64,000 bases of DNA from Acrocarpospora corrugata (lineage in GTDB: Bacteria; Actinomycetota; Actinomycetes; Streptosporangiales; Streptosporangiaceae), in contig NZ_BLAD01000057.1 of NCBI RefSeq assembly GCF_009687845.1, positions 16,735 to 80,734 of the forward strand, given 5' to 3'. A program made the translations under genes and the position numbers. Shown here one piece after another: positions 1 to 8,410 of this stretch. The notes beneath the pieces are model-generated. The model was not told the DNA's origin, made no database searches, and saw nothing but the letters and a program-made list of their open reading frames with translations. How positions within the stretch are numbered: the stretch's first letter is position 1; every line of letters starts with the position of its first letter.

Positions 1-11
1 GGGGGCCGGGG

Positions 12-40
12 CCGGCGGGTGAGGTCAGGTCACCCGCCGG
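12..40. terminator. Hairpin downstream of sugar-binding protein gene
   Basis: A perfect 11-bp stem (CCGGCGGGTGA, 12-22, pairing with 30-40) encloses a 7-base loop, about 20 bases past the stop of the leftward lipoprotein gene. There is no T-run, which is usual for actinomycete terminators. It could end a monocistronic message or act as a partial terminator that keeps the binding protein more abundant than permeases encoded to the left of the window. Confidence 0.6.
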
Positions 41-59
41 TCCCGAGTCGGTACGGCTC

Positions 60-1724
60 CTAAGCACGGCCATTGTCGGTGAGAACCTTCTGGTAGAACT
101 CACGGCCCGCGTCGCCGCCGCCCTTGCGCCACTCGCCGATGGCCTGGGACAGCGTGCTGACGTCACGGCGGCCCCGGATGATGTCGGTCACCTTGTCCTC
201 GAACGGTTTCACCGCGGCGGTGAAGTCACCGGGTTCCTGCACCCGGATGCCGTCGAACGGGTCCTGGTGCCGGACCAGCACGGCCGAGTTCCACCAGGTC
301 GTGGCGGCCTGCACGTAGTTGGGATGGGCCTGCGACTCGAAGATCGGGTCGACCCGCCCGCCGAGCCAGACGTAGCTGCCGACGATCTCCTTCGGGCCGA
401 GCTCGGTCTGCTGCGGCGCGCCGCTCGCGTCCCGGGTGAAGTGTTCGTTCTCGACGCCGTTGTTGAACAGCAGCTGCTCCTGGGTGCCGAAGGGGGAGGA
501 GAAGTAGTTGAACAGCCCGAGCAGTTCCTCGACCTTCTCCTTCGGGGTGCCCTTCTTGACGAAGGTGTAGCTCGGGTCCTGGTTGACCCGGTATTCGGGC
601 TTGCCGCCGTCCCCGCCGAAGACCGGCACGGGCTCCATCCAGAAGTCGGGGTTCTCCTTGGCCATCTGGATCAGCGTCTCGGCCCAGAAGCTGAATCCAT
701 CGGATTTCACCAGGATCTGGCCGGACTTGAAGAGCTCCTTGTCGTCGCCGGCGGACTTGGCGGACAGCACGTTGGGGTGCATCAGGTCGTTGTCGACGAG
801 CTTGCGCATGAACGCGACCGCGGCCTCGTACTCCGGCGTCTCGTAGCCGTGGACGAGCTTGCCGCCCTCCTTACGCCACTTGCGCGGCACCCGGAAGATC
901 TCCTGCATGACCAGGAAGATGTCGCTGAACGCCCAGCGCTCCGCCTTCGGGTCGGTGACCTGCTTGCCCATCTCGAACAGCTCGTCGGCGGACTTGGGCG
1001 GGGTGAGGCCGAACTTGTCCCAGAGGTCCTTGCGGTGGAACAGCACCAGGCCGAAGCTGGGCGTCGGCCACGCGGGCACCGCCTTGAGCTTGCCGCCGAA
1101 CACCGAGTACTGCCAGGCCAGCGTGGGGATCGCGGCCAGCGCCGGATATTTGGCCGAGATGTCGCCGGCCAGGTACGGCGTGAGGTCCTCGAACAGCCCG
1201 TCCACGGCCTTGGAGTAGTCGGGCACGGCGGTCAGCGCCCAGCCCGGCACGGTGGTCACGTCCGCGACGTCGCCGCCGGCCAGCAGGGTGGGCAGCTTCT
1301 CGTGGATGGTCAGGCCGTCGAGGTAGTTGAAGTCGACGGTGGCGCCGATGTCGGTGTTGACGGCGTCGTAGTAGGAGTTGCTGCCCAGCGGGGGCGGCAG
1401 CGGGCTCCAGGTAGGCACCATCACCTTGTACGTGCCGCCCTTGCCGGGTTTGGCGGTGACGGAGTCGACGAGCGCGGTCGGGTACTTGAGGAAGCCGTCC
1501 CGGCCGAAGCCCGGCACGCTGCCGATGATGTCCGGCTTGACCACCTGGAGCGGGACGTACTTGGGGATCAGCGCGGTGAGTTTGTCCATGGCGGTGGCGG
1601 TCGCCCGGGCCGCGCCCGGCTTGGGTCCTGCCGGGGTGGAGCAGGCGGCCGATAAGGCGGTGAGGCCGACGAGGCCGAGGAACCCGCGCCGGGTGGTGCT
1701 CGCGCCATCGGGGGAATGCGTCAT
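60..1724 (-). CDS. Tat-exported lipoprotein, ABC sugar-binding protein (family 1)
   Basis: This is an extracellular solute-binding protein of the CUT1/family 1 type, which captures oligosaccharides outside the membrane for an ABC importer. The N-terminus carries a twin-arginine signal (TTRRGFLG) followed by a hydrophobic stretch and a lipobox ending in LSAAC, so the mature protein should be lipid-anchored at Cys. The mature part (about 530 residues) is long for this family and resembles the LipO-like group of Gram-positive lipoproteins. The start at 1724 is chosen because GGAAGGGAG lies just upstream; the open frame extends 19 codons further without a good ribosome site. The gene is divergent from a ROK regulator and near glycoside hydrolases, which fits a sugar ligand; which sugar cannot be read from the sequence. 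Its permease genes, if adjacent, lie left of the window. Confidence 0.88.
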   Translation of the reverse strand: MTHSPDGASTTRRGFLGLVGLTALSAACSTPAGPKPGAARATATAMDKLTALIPKYVPLQVVKPDIIGSVPGFGRDGFLKYPTALVDSVTAKPGKGGTYKVMVPTWSPLPPPLGSNSYYDAVNTDIGATVDFNYLDGLTIHEKLPTLLAGGDVADVTTVPGWALTAVPDYSKAVDGLFEDLTPYLAGDISAKYPALAAIPTLAWQYSVFGGKLKAVPAWPTPSFGLVLFHRKDLWDKFGLTPPKSADELFEMGKQVTDPKAERWAFSDIFLVMQEIFRVPRKWRKEGGKLVHGYETPEYEAAVAFMRKLVDNDLMHPNVLSAKSAGDDKELFKSGQILVKSDGFSFWAETLIQMAKENPDFWMEPVPVFGGDGGKPEYRVNQDPSYTFVKKGTPKEKVEELLGLFNYFSSPFGTQEQLLFNNGVENEHFTRDASGAPQQTELGPKEIVGSYVWLGGRVDPIFESQAHPNYVQAATTWWNSAVLVRHQDPFDGIRVQEPGDFTAAVKPFEDKVTDIIRGRRDVSTLSQAIGEWRKGGGDAGREFYQKVLTDNGRA

Positions 1725-1794
1725 GACGCGCTCCCTTCCTTTAGGTTCGTACGTGCGGAGAGGGGTGTTGAAGAACCACATCTAGGCGGTAGAG

Positions 1795-1818
1795 TTAGTT
1801 CGTCTTTCGACCAAACAA
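1795..1818. promoter_or_regulatory. Operator-like inverted repeat for ROK regulator
   Basis: TTAGTTCGTC (1795-1804) and GACCAAACAA (1809-1818) form an imperfect inverted repeat, matching at 7 of 10 positions, around a 4-base centre. It lies between the divergent sugar-binding-protein and ROK genes. AT-rich TTAGTTNNN-type repeats are typical operators of XylR/NagC-like ROK repressors. Assignment to the adjacent ROK protein is inference from position and form. Confidence 0.55.
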
Positions 1819-1951
1819 ATTAGTCGAGGGTGACGGTTACCACAAGGTTTCGCCCAGGGCGGGACCGCCGGGACCCGATCACAGATTGATGACAGAGGCC
1901 GGATCGGGGGCGCATGAGGCATGATGAGCCCGAGCAGGAACGGGGCTGACC

Positions 1952-3166
1952 TTGATAACACCGAGGACCACATCGCAGAACGGGCCTCAGCCGGCCGACT
2001 TCACCGACGTCCGCGCCACCAACCTGGCCGTCGTCCTGCGGTTCGTCCGCGAGAACTCGCCCTGCTCCCGCGCTGACATCGCCGCGTCCACGGGCCTGAA
2101 CAAGGCCACCGTCTCCAGCCTCGTCGCCGATCTGATCGACCGGCGGCTGCTGCGCGAGACCGGCCTGACCGAGAACCGGGTCGGCCGCCCGGCGACCATG
2201 CTGGTGCTGGACGGCTCGCCGTACGCGGCGATCGGCATCGAGGTCAACGTCGACTACCTGACCGCGGTCGCGGTCGACCTGAAGGGCGAGGAGCTGCTGT
2301 CCTGGCGGCGGTCCTTCTCCGGCGGCACGGCCTCGGCGGCGCAGGCGGTGGCCGGGATGGCCGCCATCGCGCGCCGGGTGGTGAGCCGGATGGCGAAAGA
2401 GGCCCGCCAGGTGCTCGGCCTGACGGTCGCGGTGCCCGGCCTGGTGGACGTGAACGGTTCAGTACGGCTCGCGCCGAACCTCGGCTGGCGCGACGTCGAC
2501 CTGTGCGGCGACCTGACCAAGGCGATGCGCGACCCCGGTTTCCCCGTCATGGTCGACAACGACGCAAACCTGGGCGCGCTGGCGGAGCTCAGGTTCGGCC
2601 CGCACGGCGGCGTGAACGACCTGGTGTACCTGACCGGCGAGGTCGGCGTCGGCTCCGGCGTGATCATGGACGGCCGGCTGCGCCGTGGCGGGCAAGGTTA
2701 CACCGGCGAGATCGGCCACATCGAGATCGATCCGGGCGGCCCGCTCTGCCGCTGCGGCCGGCACGGCTGCCTGGAGGCGATGGCCGGGATCGGCGCGGTG
2801 CTCGCCCCCGGCGTGCCGCCCGCTGAGCTGGAGCCCGAACTGGACGAGGTGCTGCGCCGGGCCCGCGCGGGCGACCCCGAGATCCTGCGGATCCTGGACG
2901 CGGTCGGCCACAACCTCGGCAAGGGCGTCGCGATCGTGGCGAACACCTTGAACCCCGAGGTCATCGTCCTCGGCGGATATTTCGTGACGCTGGCGCCATG
3001 GGTGCACAAGCGGGCGGAGGAGGAGATGTTCCGCCGCTCGATCGCCCCCGGAGGCGGCGGCTGCCGCCTGGTCGTCTCCACCCTCGGGCACGGCGCGGGC
3101 GCGCTCGGCGCGGCGGCGCGGGTGCTGGATTCGGTCGACTCGGGCCGGTTGCCCGCACTGACCTGA
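1952..3166 (+). CDS. ROK-family transcriptional regulator (XylR/NagC type)
   Basis: The 404-residue protein has an N-terminal winged helix-turn-helix (about residues 20-80, with SRADIAASTGLNKATVSSLV) followed by a ROK sugar-kinase-like domain. The ROK zinc motif is visible as CRCGRHGCLE after GEIGHIEID. ROK regulators bind a sugar or sugar phosphate in the kinase-like domain and release operator DNA in response. The TTG at 1952 is the first start in frame and no better one was found; upstream ATGs are out of frame. The divergent binding-protein gene and the inverted repeat between them make that transporter the probable target. A regulator is favoured over a sugar kinase because of the HTH. 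Confidence 0.92.
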   Translation: MITPRTTSQNGPQPADFTDVRATNLAVVLRFVRENSPCSRADIAASTGLNKATVSSLVADLIDRRLLRETGLTENRVGRPATMLVLDGSPYAAIGIEVNVDYLTAVAVDLKGEELLSWRRSFSGGTASAAQAVAGMAAIARRVVSRMAKEARQVLGLTVAVPGLVDVNGSVRLAPNLGWRDVDLCGDLTKAMRDPGFPVMVDNDANLGALAELRFGPHGGVNDLVYLTGEVGVGSGVIMDGRLRRGGQGYTGEIGHIEIDPGGPLCRCGRHGCLEAMAGIGAVLAPGVPPAELEPELDEVLRRARAGDPEILRILDAVGHNLGKGVAIVANTLNPEVIVLGGYFVTLAPWVHKRAEEEMFRRSIAPGGGGCRLVVSTLGHGAGALGAAARVLDSVDSGRLPALT

Positions 3167-3260
3167 GGCGCTGACTTAGCCCGATAAATGGGGTCTTGAC
3201 CGGAAGTTCGGCAGGCGGCACCCTTCGGGAGTGAGGCCGAATTCATCTGGGTGAAACCTA

Positions 3261-3274
3261 TCGAAGCGCTTCGA
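3261..3274. promoter_or_regulatory. LacI-type operator, copy 1
   Basis: TCGAAGCGCTTCGA is a perfect 14-bp palindrome with the central CG dyad typical of LacI/GalR-family operators. It precedes the GH3-LacI-GH1 operon and is identical to a second copy centred exactly 40 bp downstream. The LacI protein encoded in the operon is the likely ligand (inference). Confidence 0.85.
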
Positions 3275-3300
3275 CGGAAGCGCCTTCTTTCGCCCATTCA

Positions 3301-3314
3301 TCGAAGCGCTTCGA
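3301..3314. promoter_or_regulatory. LacI-type operator, copy 2
   Basis: This is an identical TCGAAGCGCTTCGA palindrome 23 bases before the GH3 start codon, probably inside the 5' leader. With copy 1 it is spaced 40 bp centre to centre, close to four helical turns. Both sites therefore face the same side of DNA and could be bound cooperatively or by a looped tetramer. Confidence 0.85.
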
Positions 3315-3336
3315 CACATGAGGATGGTGGATCCAA

Positions 3337-6114
3337 ATGAGCGAGCCGTTCCGCGATCCGAGCCTGCCGACGGAGTCACGGGTCCGCGACCTCGTCGCCC
3401 GGCTCACTCCGGACGAGAAGGTCGGCCTGCTGCACCAGTACCAGGCGCCGGTGGAACGGCTCGGGGTGCGCCGGTTCCGTACCGGCACCGAGGCCCTGCA
3501 CGGCCTGGCCTGGCTCGGCCCCGCGACGGTGTTCCCGCAGGCCATCGGCCTGGCCAGCACCTGGAACCCGGAGCTGGTGCGGAGCGTGGGCGCGGCCACC
3601 GCGGACGAGGTGATCGCCTTCCACCGCAAGGACCCGGCCGGGGCCGGGCGGAACGTGTGGGCGCCCGTGGTCAACCCGCTCCGCGACCCGCGCTGGGGGC
3701 GCAACGAGGAGGGCTACTCCGAGGATCCGTGGCTGACCGGCGTGCTGGGCACCGCGTACGCCACCGGCCTGCGCGGGGTCGGCCCGGTGCTGAAGACCGC
3801 GCCGACCCTCAAGCACTTCCTGGCCTACAACAACGAGACCGACCGCTGCGTCAGCTCCAGCAACCTGCCGCCCCGGGTGCTGCACGAGTACGAGCTGCGC
3901 GCCTTCCGCCCCGCCATCGAGGCGGGCGCCGCCGTCGCCGTGATGCCCAGCTACAACCTCGTCAACGGCCGCCCCGCGCACCTCTCCCCGCTGATCAACG
4001 ACGTGCTGCGCACCTGGTCGGGGCAGGACCTGCTGGTGGTCAGCGACGCCTACGCCCCCGGCAACCTGTACGGCGCGCAGGCCTACCACACCGACCCCGC
4101 CGAGGCGTACGCGCACGCGATCAGGGCCGGTCTGGACAGTTTCACCCAGGACGACGCGGACTCCGCCACCACGCTCGGCCACATCAGGACCGCGCTCGAC
4201 CGTGGCCTGCTCACCGAGGCCGACCTGGACACCGCGATCCGGCACGCGCTGTCGATCAGGTTCCGGCTCGGCGAGTTCGACCCGGTGGAACCGTACGAGG
4301 AGATCAACGAGGAAGTGGTCAACTGCACCGAGCACCAGCGGCTGGCCCGCGAGGCGGCCCGGCAGTCGATCACGCTGCTCAAGAACGACGGCCTGCTGCC
4401 GCTCTGCGCGCCGAAGCGGGTGGCGGTGATCGGCCCGCTGGCGGACGTGCTGCTGGAGGACTGGTACAGCGGCACGCTGCCGTACCGGGTGACCGCGCGG
4501 AACGGGATCGCCGAGCGGTGCGAGACGGTGTACTGCGAGGGCGTGGACCGGATCACGCTGCGCGCCGAGGACGGCTACGTGAGCGCCACCGGCGACTACA
4601 CCGGCGGCCCGCTGGGCATCGGCGCCTCGGCCGAGTTCGACCTGTTCGACTGGGGTGGCGGCGCGTTCGCGTTCCGCAGCGTGGCCAACGGCCGGCACGT
4701 CAGCGTGGGCGACGACGGCGTGCTGGTGAACGACCAGCCGGGCCCGAACGGCTGGGAGGTCAGGCAGACCTTCCGGATGGAGGAGCGGTTCCGCGGCGTC
4801 GTGCTCCGGCACATCGCCACCGACCAGTACGTCACCGCCGACCAGGGCACGCTCCGCCTCACCGACGACCCGGACGCGGCCACCGTGTTCACCGTGGACC
4901 TGGTCGAGAGCGGTGCCGCGCAGGCCGCTGCCGCCGCCGCGGACGCCGACGTGGCCGTCGTGGTGGTGGGCGACCATCCGCTGGTCAACGGCAGGGAGAC
5001 CGAGGACAGGGCCGACCTGGCGCTGCCGCCGATGCAGGAGAAACTGGTCAGGGCGGTGCACGAGGCGAACCGGGCGTCGGTGCTGGTGATCTCCAGCGGC
5101 TACCCGTTCGCGGTCAACTGGGCCGACGCGCACATGCCCGCGATCATCTGGTCCTCGCACGGCGGCCAGGAGTACGGTCACGCCCTCGCCGACGTGCTGT
5201 TCGGCGACGAGGACCCGGGCGGCCGCCTCACCCAGACCTGGTACCGCTCGGCCGGCGACCTGCCCGACCTGTTCGACTACGACATCATCGCCACCGACGC
5301 CACTTACCTGTACTACCGGGGAACGCCGCTCTATCCGTTCGGCCACGGTCTCAGTTACACCCGGTTCACCTATTCGGACCTGACCCTGTCCAGCGACGAC
5401 CTCGCCCCCGACGAGACCCTCACTGTCCGGGTGACCGTGCGCAACGAGGGCTGGCGGGCCGGGGAGGAGGTCGTGCAGGTCTACACCCATCAGCAGCGCT
5501 CCCGGGTGAAGCAGCCGGTCCGGGCGCTGCGCGGCTTCCGCAAGGTACGGCTGGCGCCGGGCGAGAGCCGTACCGTCGAGGTGCCGGTGCCGATCGGGGA
5601 CCTGGCGTTCTGGGACGTCACCCGGGGACGCTTCGCGATCGAGGACGCCAGCCACAAGGTCCAGGTCGGCGGCTCCAGCCGGGACATCCGGCTGTGCGCG
5701 CCCTTCACCGTGAAGGGCGACCGGGTCCCGCCCAGGGACCTGCGCGCACTGGACGCGGCCGACCATGACGAGTACGACGGAATAGTGCTGTGTGACGCCG
5801 CCAGGGAGCGAGGCGACGCCGTGCGCTCGGCCGGGCCGGGCGCGTGGATCGTCTTCCGCGACGCCGATCTCGATCACACGGCTGGCACGGCCGCGCTGAG
5901 CGTGGCCAGCACCGAGGGCGGCGTGCTCACGCTCCGCCTGGACAACCCCCTGCACGGCGAGGTGCTCGGCACGGTCACGGTCCGGCCCACGGCGGGCGGG
6001 CACGATTTCGTCGAGGCGGCCACGCCACTTTCGCCCGCGACCGGGGTACGCGATCTTTATGTCGTGTTCGAGAACGAGGGAGTCACAGTGCGCACGCTCG
6101 GGTTCCGCCGGTGA
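3337..6114 (+). CDS. Glycoside hydrolase family 3 with inserted beta domain and C-terminal CBM6-like domain
   Basis: This is a GH3 beta-glycosidase (beta-glucosidase or beta-xylosidase class) of 925 residues. The N-terminal barrel carries KHFLAYNN and the nucleophile region VVSDAYAP, with Asp237 the predicted nucleophile. The alpha/beta sandwich domain includes SSHGGQEYGHALADVLFG, and a fibronectin-III-like domain follows (YRGTPLYPFGHGLSYTRF onward). About 120 residues (roughly 405-523) are inserted in the second domain and look like beta-trefoil/fascin repeats (RSVANGRHVSVGD, RHIATDQYVTAD). Residues from about 790 to the end resemble a CBM6 carbohydrate-binding module. No signal peptide is visible, so it probably acts in the cytoplasm on imported oligosaccharides. 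It is first in an operon with a LacI regulator and a GH1 enzyme. The exact substrate is not determinable. Confidence 0.93.
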   Translation: MSEPFRDPSLPTESRVRDLVARLTPDEKVGLLHQYQAPVERLGVRRFRTGTEALHGLAWLGPATVFPQAIGLASTWNPELVRSVGAATADEVIAFHRKDPAGAGRNVWAPVVNPLRDPRWGRNEEGYSEDPWLTGVLGTAYATGLRGVGPVLKTAPTLKHFLAYNNETDRCVSSSNLPPRVLHEYELRAFRPAIEAGAAVAVMPSYNLVNGRPAHLSPLINDVLRTWSGQDLLVVSDAYAPGNLYGAQAYHTDPAEAYAHAIRAGLDSFTQDDADSATTLGHIRTALDRGLLTEADLDTAIRHALSIRFRLGEFDPVEPYEEINEEVVNCTEHQRLAREAARQSITLLKNDGLLPLCAPKRVAVIGPLADVLLEDWYSGTLPYRVTARNGIAERCETVYCEGVDRITLRAEDGYVSATGDYTGGPLGIGASAEFDLFDWGGGAFAFRSVANGRHVSVGDDGVLVNDQPGPNGWEVRQTFRMEERFRGVVLRHIATDQYVTADQGTLRLTDDPDAATVFTVDLVESGAAQAAAAAADADVAVVVVGDHPLVNGRETEDRADLALPPMQEKLVRAVHEANRASVLVISSGYPFAVNWADAHMPAIIWSSHGGQEYGHALADVLFGDEDPGGRLTQTWYRSAGDLPDLFDYDIIATDATYLYYRGTPLYPFGHGLSYTRFTYSDLTLSSDDLAPDETLTVRVTVRNEGWRAGEEVVQVYTHQQRSRVKQPVRALRGFRKVRLAPGESRTVEVPVPIGDLAFWDVTRGRFAIEDASHKVQVGGSSRDIRLCAPFTVKGDRVPPRDLRALDAADHDEYDGIVLCDAARERGDAVRSAGPGAWIVFRDADLDHTAGTAALSVASTEGGVLTLRLDNPLHGEVLGTVTVRPTAGGHDFVEAATPLSPATGVRDLYVVFENEGVTVRTLGFRR

Positions 6115-7112
6115 GGAAGGTGCGCACGGTCACCATCGCCGACGTCGCCAGGCACGCGGGAGTCGCGGTCAGCACGGTTTCGTACGTGCTGAGCGGCAAA
6201 CGGGCGATTTCGGCGACCACCCGCCAGCGCGTGCAGGAGAGCGTGCGCGCGCTGGGTTACCACCCCAACGCCGGCGCGCGGGCGCTGGCCAGCAAACGGG
6301 CCAACGTGATCGCGCTGGTGCTGCCGCTGCGCGCGGGCATGAACCTGCCGGTGCTGATGCAGTTCGCCACCTCGGTGGTCGCCACCGCCCGCCGCTACGA
6401 CCACGACGTGCTGCTGATGACCGCCGACGAGGGCCCCGAAGGGCTGCAACGGGTGGCCGCCAGCGCGCTGGTGGACGGGCTGCTGCTGATGGACGTGGAG
6501 GTGCGCGACCCGCGCGTGCCGCTGCTGCGCGAACTCGGCGAGCCGAGCGTGCTGATCGGCTTCCCGGCCGACGCGGAGGGCCTGACCTGCGTCGACCTGG
6601 ACTTCGCGCGGGCGGGCGCGCTCTGCGCCGAGCACCTGGCGGCCGGCGGGCACCGCGAGATCGCGCTGCTCGGCGCGCCGCGCGTGGTCTACGAGCGCGG
6701 CACCGGCTACGCCGAGCGCACCCTGGCCGGATTCACCGAGGCGGCCCGCGACCTGAACGCGGTCGCGGTGCCGTGCGAGGAGACCTACGACGAGGTCGCC
6801 GAGACGGTGAAGCTCCTGTTCGACCGGCATCCCGGGCTGACCGGGCTGGTGGTGCACAACGAGGCCGCGGTCGGGCACGTGCTGGCCGCGCTGCGCGCGC
6901 TGGGCAGGTCGGTGCCGGAGGACGTGTCGGTGGTCGCGATCTGCCCCGACGACGTGGCGGAACGGGCGAGTCCCGCGCTCACCTCCGTGCTCATTCCGGC
7001 CGAGGATGTCGGGCACCAGGCGGTTAGGCTGCTGATGGCCAAGCTCGACGGTCTTCCGGCGGATTCGGTGCTGCTGGAACCACGACTCACGATCAGGGAG
7101 AGCACACGTTGA
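6111..7112 (+). CDS. LacI-family transcriptional regulator
   Basis: The 333-residue protein has the classic LacI N-terminus: an HTH ([20 protein letters not shown]), a hinge helix ([11 protein letters not shown]), and a periplasmic-binding-protein-like effector domain. The GTG at 6111 overlaps the GH3 stop by 4 bases (GTGA), implying translational coupling; a second GTG at 6120 would remove three residues. Its stop overlaps the next gene in the same way. It probably represses its own operon through the two TCGAAGCGCTTCGA palindromes upstream of GH3 and is induced by a sugar released or imported by the system. This resembles Streptomyces CebR-type control, though the operator sequence differs. 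Confidence 0.94.
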   Translation: MRKVRTVTIADVARHAGVAVSTVSYVLSGKRAISATTRQRVQESVRALGYHPNAGARALASKRANVIALVLPLRAGMNLPVLMQFATSVVATARRYDHDVLLMTADEGPEGLQRVAASALVDGLLLMDVEVRDPRVPLLRELGEPSVLIGFPADAEGLTCVDLDFARAGALCAEHLAAGGHREIALLGAPRVVYERGTGYAERTLAGFTEAARDLNAVAVPCEETYDEVAETVKLLFDRHPGLTGLVVHNEAAVGHVLAALRALGRSVPEDVSVVAICPDDVAERASPALTSVLIPAEDVGHQAVRLLMAKLDGLPADSVLLEPRLTIRESTR

Positions 7113-8410
7113 CGACCTTCCCCCAAGGATTCGTATGGGGTGCGGCCACCGCGTCGTACCAGATCGAAGGAGCGGCGCGCGAGGACGGCCGGGGACCATC
7201 CATCTGGGACGTGTTCAGCCACACACCGGGGAAGGTGGCCGACGGGCACACCGGGGACGTGGCCTGCGACCACTACCACCGGTACCGCGAGGACGTCGCG
7301 ATCATGGAGGACCTGGGGTTGCACGCCTACCGGTTCTCGGTGTCGTGGCCGCGGGTGCTGCCGGGCGGCACGTTCAACGCGGCGGGGCTCGACTTCTACG
7401 ACCGGCTGGTGGACGAGCTGCTGGCGCGGCGGATCTCGCCGGTCGCCACGCTCTACCACTGGGACCTGCCCGCCGAGCTGGACTGGCGGGACCGGGACAC
7501 GGCCGAGAAGTTCGCCGAGTACGCGGAGATCGTGCACCACCGGCTGGGGGACCGGGTCGCCACCTGGACGACGCTCAACGAGCCGTGGGTGTCGGCTTTC
7601 GTCGGGTACGGCTCGGGCCGGCACGCGCCCGGGGTGACCGACCCGGCCGCCGCCTTCACGGCCGCGCACCACCTGCTGCGGGCGCACGCGCTCGGGGCGC
7701 AGGCGCTGCGCGCGGCCGGGGCCGACGAGATCAGCGTGACGCTCAACCTGACGCCGATGGCCGGGGACCCGGAGGTGACCACGCTGATCGACGGGCTGGC
7801 CAACCGGCTCTTCCTCGATCCGGTGCTGCGCGGGAGCTACCCCGACGACGTGCGGGCGCACATCGCGAAGTTCACCGGGCTGGATCTCGGCGATCTGCCG
7901 TACGAGCCGATCGACGTGCTGGGCGTGAACTACTACACGATCGCCCGGCTGGCCGCCGACCCGGCCGCGCCCGGCCACGCCGAGTACCCGGGCAGCGAGG
8001 GCATCGCCTGGCTGCCGCCGCACGGCGTGCCCACCGAGATGGGCTGGGAGGTGATCCCGTCCGGCCTGGAGGATCTGCTGCTCCGGCTCAGCCGCGACTA
8101 CCCCGGCACCCCCCTGATGATCACTGAGAACGGCGCCGCCTACGACGACGCCGTCAAGGACGGCCAGGTCGCCGACACCGAGCGGATCGCCTACCTGGAC
8201 GGCCACTTCCGGGCCGCGCTTCGGGCCATCGAGCAGGGCGCCGACCTGCGCGGTTACCTGGTCTGGTCGCTGCTGGACAACTTCGAGTGGGCGCGCGGCT
8301 ACCACAAGCGGTTCGGCCTGGTCCGGGTCGACTACGAGTCGCTGGAACGGCTGCCGAAGGCGAGCGCGCACTGGTACCGCGAGGTCATCGCGCGCAACGG
8401 CCTGGACTGA
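7109..8410 (+). CDS. Glycoside hydrolase family 1 beta-glucosidase
   Basis: This 433-residue enzyme matches the usual GH1 length. It has the N-terminal signature [15 protein letters not shown], the acid/base motif TLNEPW (Glu158) and the nucleophile motif ITENG (Glu340), followed by [12 protein letters not shown] near the end. It hydrolyses beta-linked glucosides or related disaccharides in the cytoplasm; no signal peptide is seen. The TTG start overlaps the LacI stop by 4 bases (TTGA), and GGGAG lies upstream. It is the last gene of the operon. Its stop TGA directly abuts the stop of the convergent next gene (TGATCA), so there is no intergenic DNA. Confidence 0.96.
   Translation: MTTFPQGFVWGAATASYQIEGAAREDGRGPSIWDVFSHTPGKVADGHTGDVACDHYHRYREDVAIMEDLGLHAYRFSVSWPRVLPGGTFNAAGLDFYDRLVDELLARRISPVATLYHWDLPAELDWRDRDTAEKFAEYAEIVHHRLGDRVATWTTLNEPWVSAFVGYGSGRHAPGVTDPAAAFTAAHHLLRAHALGAQALRAAGADEISVTLNLTPMAGDPEVTTLIDGLANRLFLDPVLRGSYPDDVRAHIAKFTGLDLGDLPYEPIDVLGVNYYTIARLAADPAAPGHAEYPGSEGIAWLPPHGVPTEMGWEVIPSGLEDLLLRLSRDYPGTPLMITENGAAYDDAVKDGQVADTERIAYLDGHFRAALRAIEQGADLRGYLVWSLLDNFEWARGYHKRFGLVRVDYESLERLPKASAHWYREVIARNGLD

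Noticed and set aside
267-1655. Long rightward open frame opposite the sugar-binding protein gene
   Set aside because: Its composition is that of the antisense of a GC-rich gene; the real gene on the other strand has a Tat signal, lipobox and ribosome site.
3376-6003. 875-codon leftward frame under the GH3 gene
   Set aside because: It lies fully antisense to GH3, which has catalytic motifs in the forward frame.
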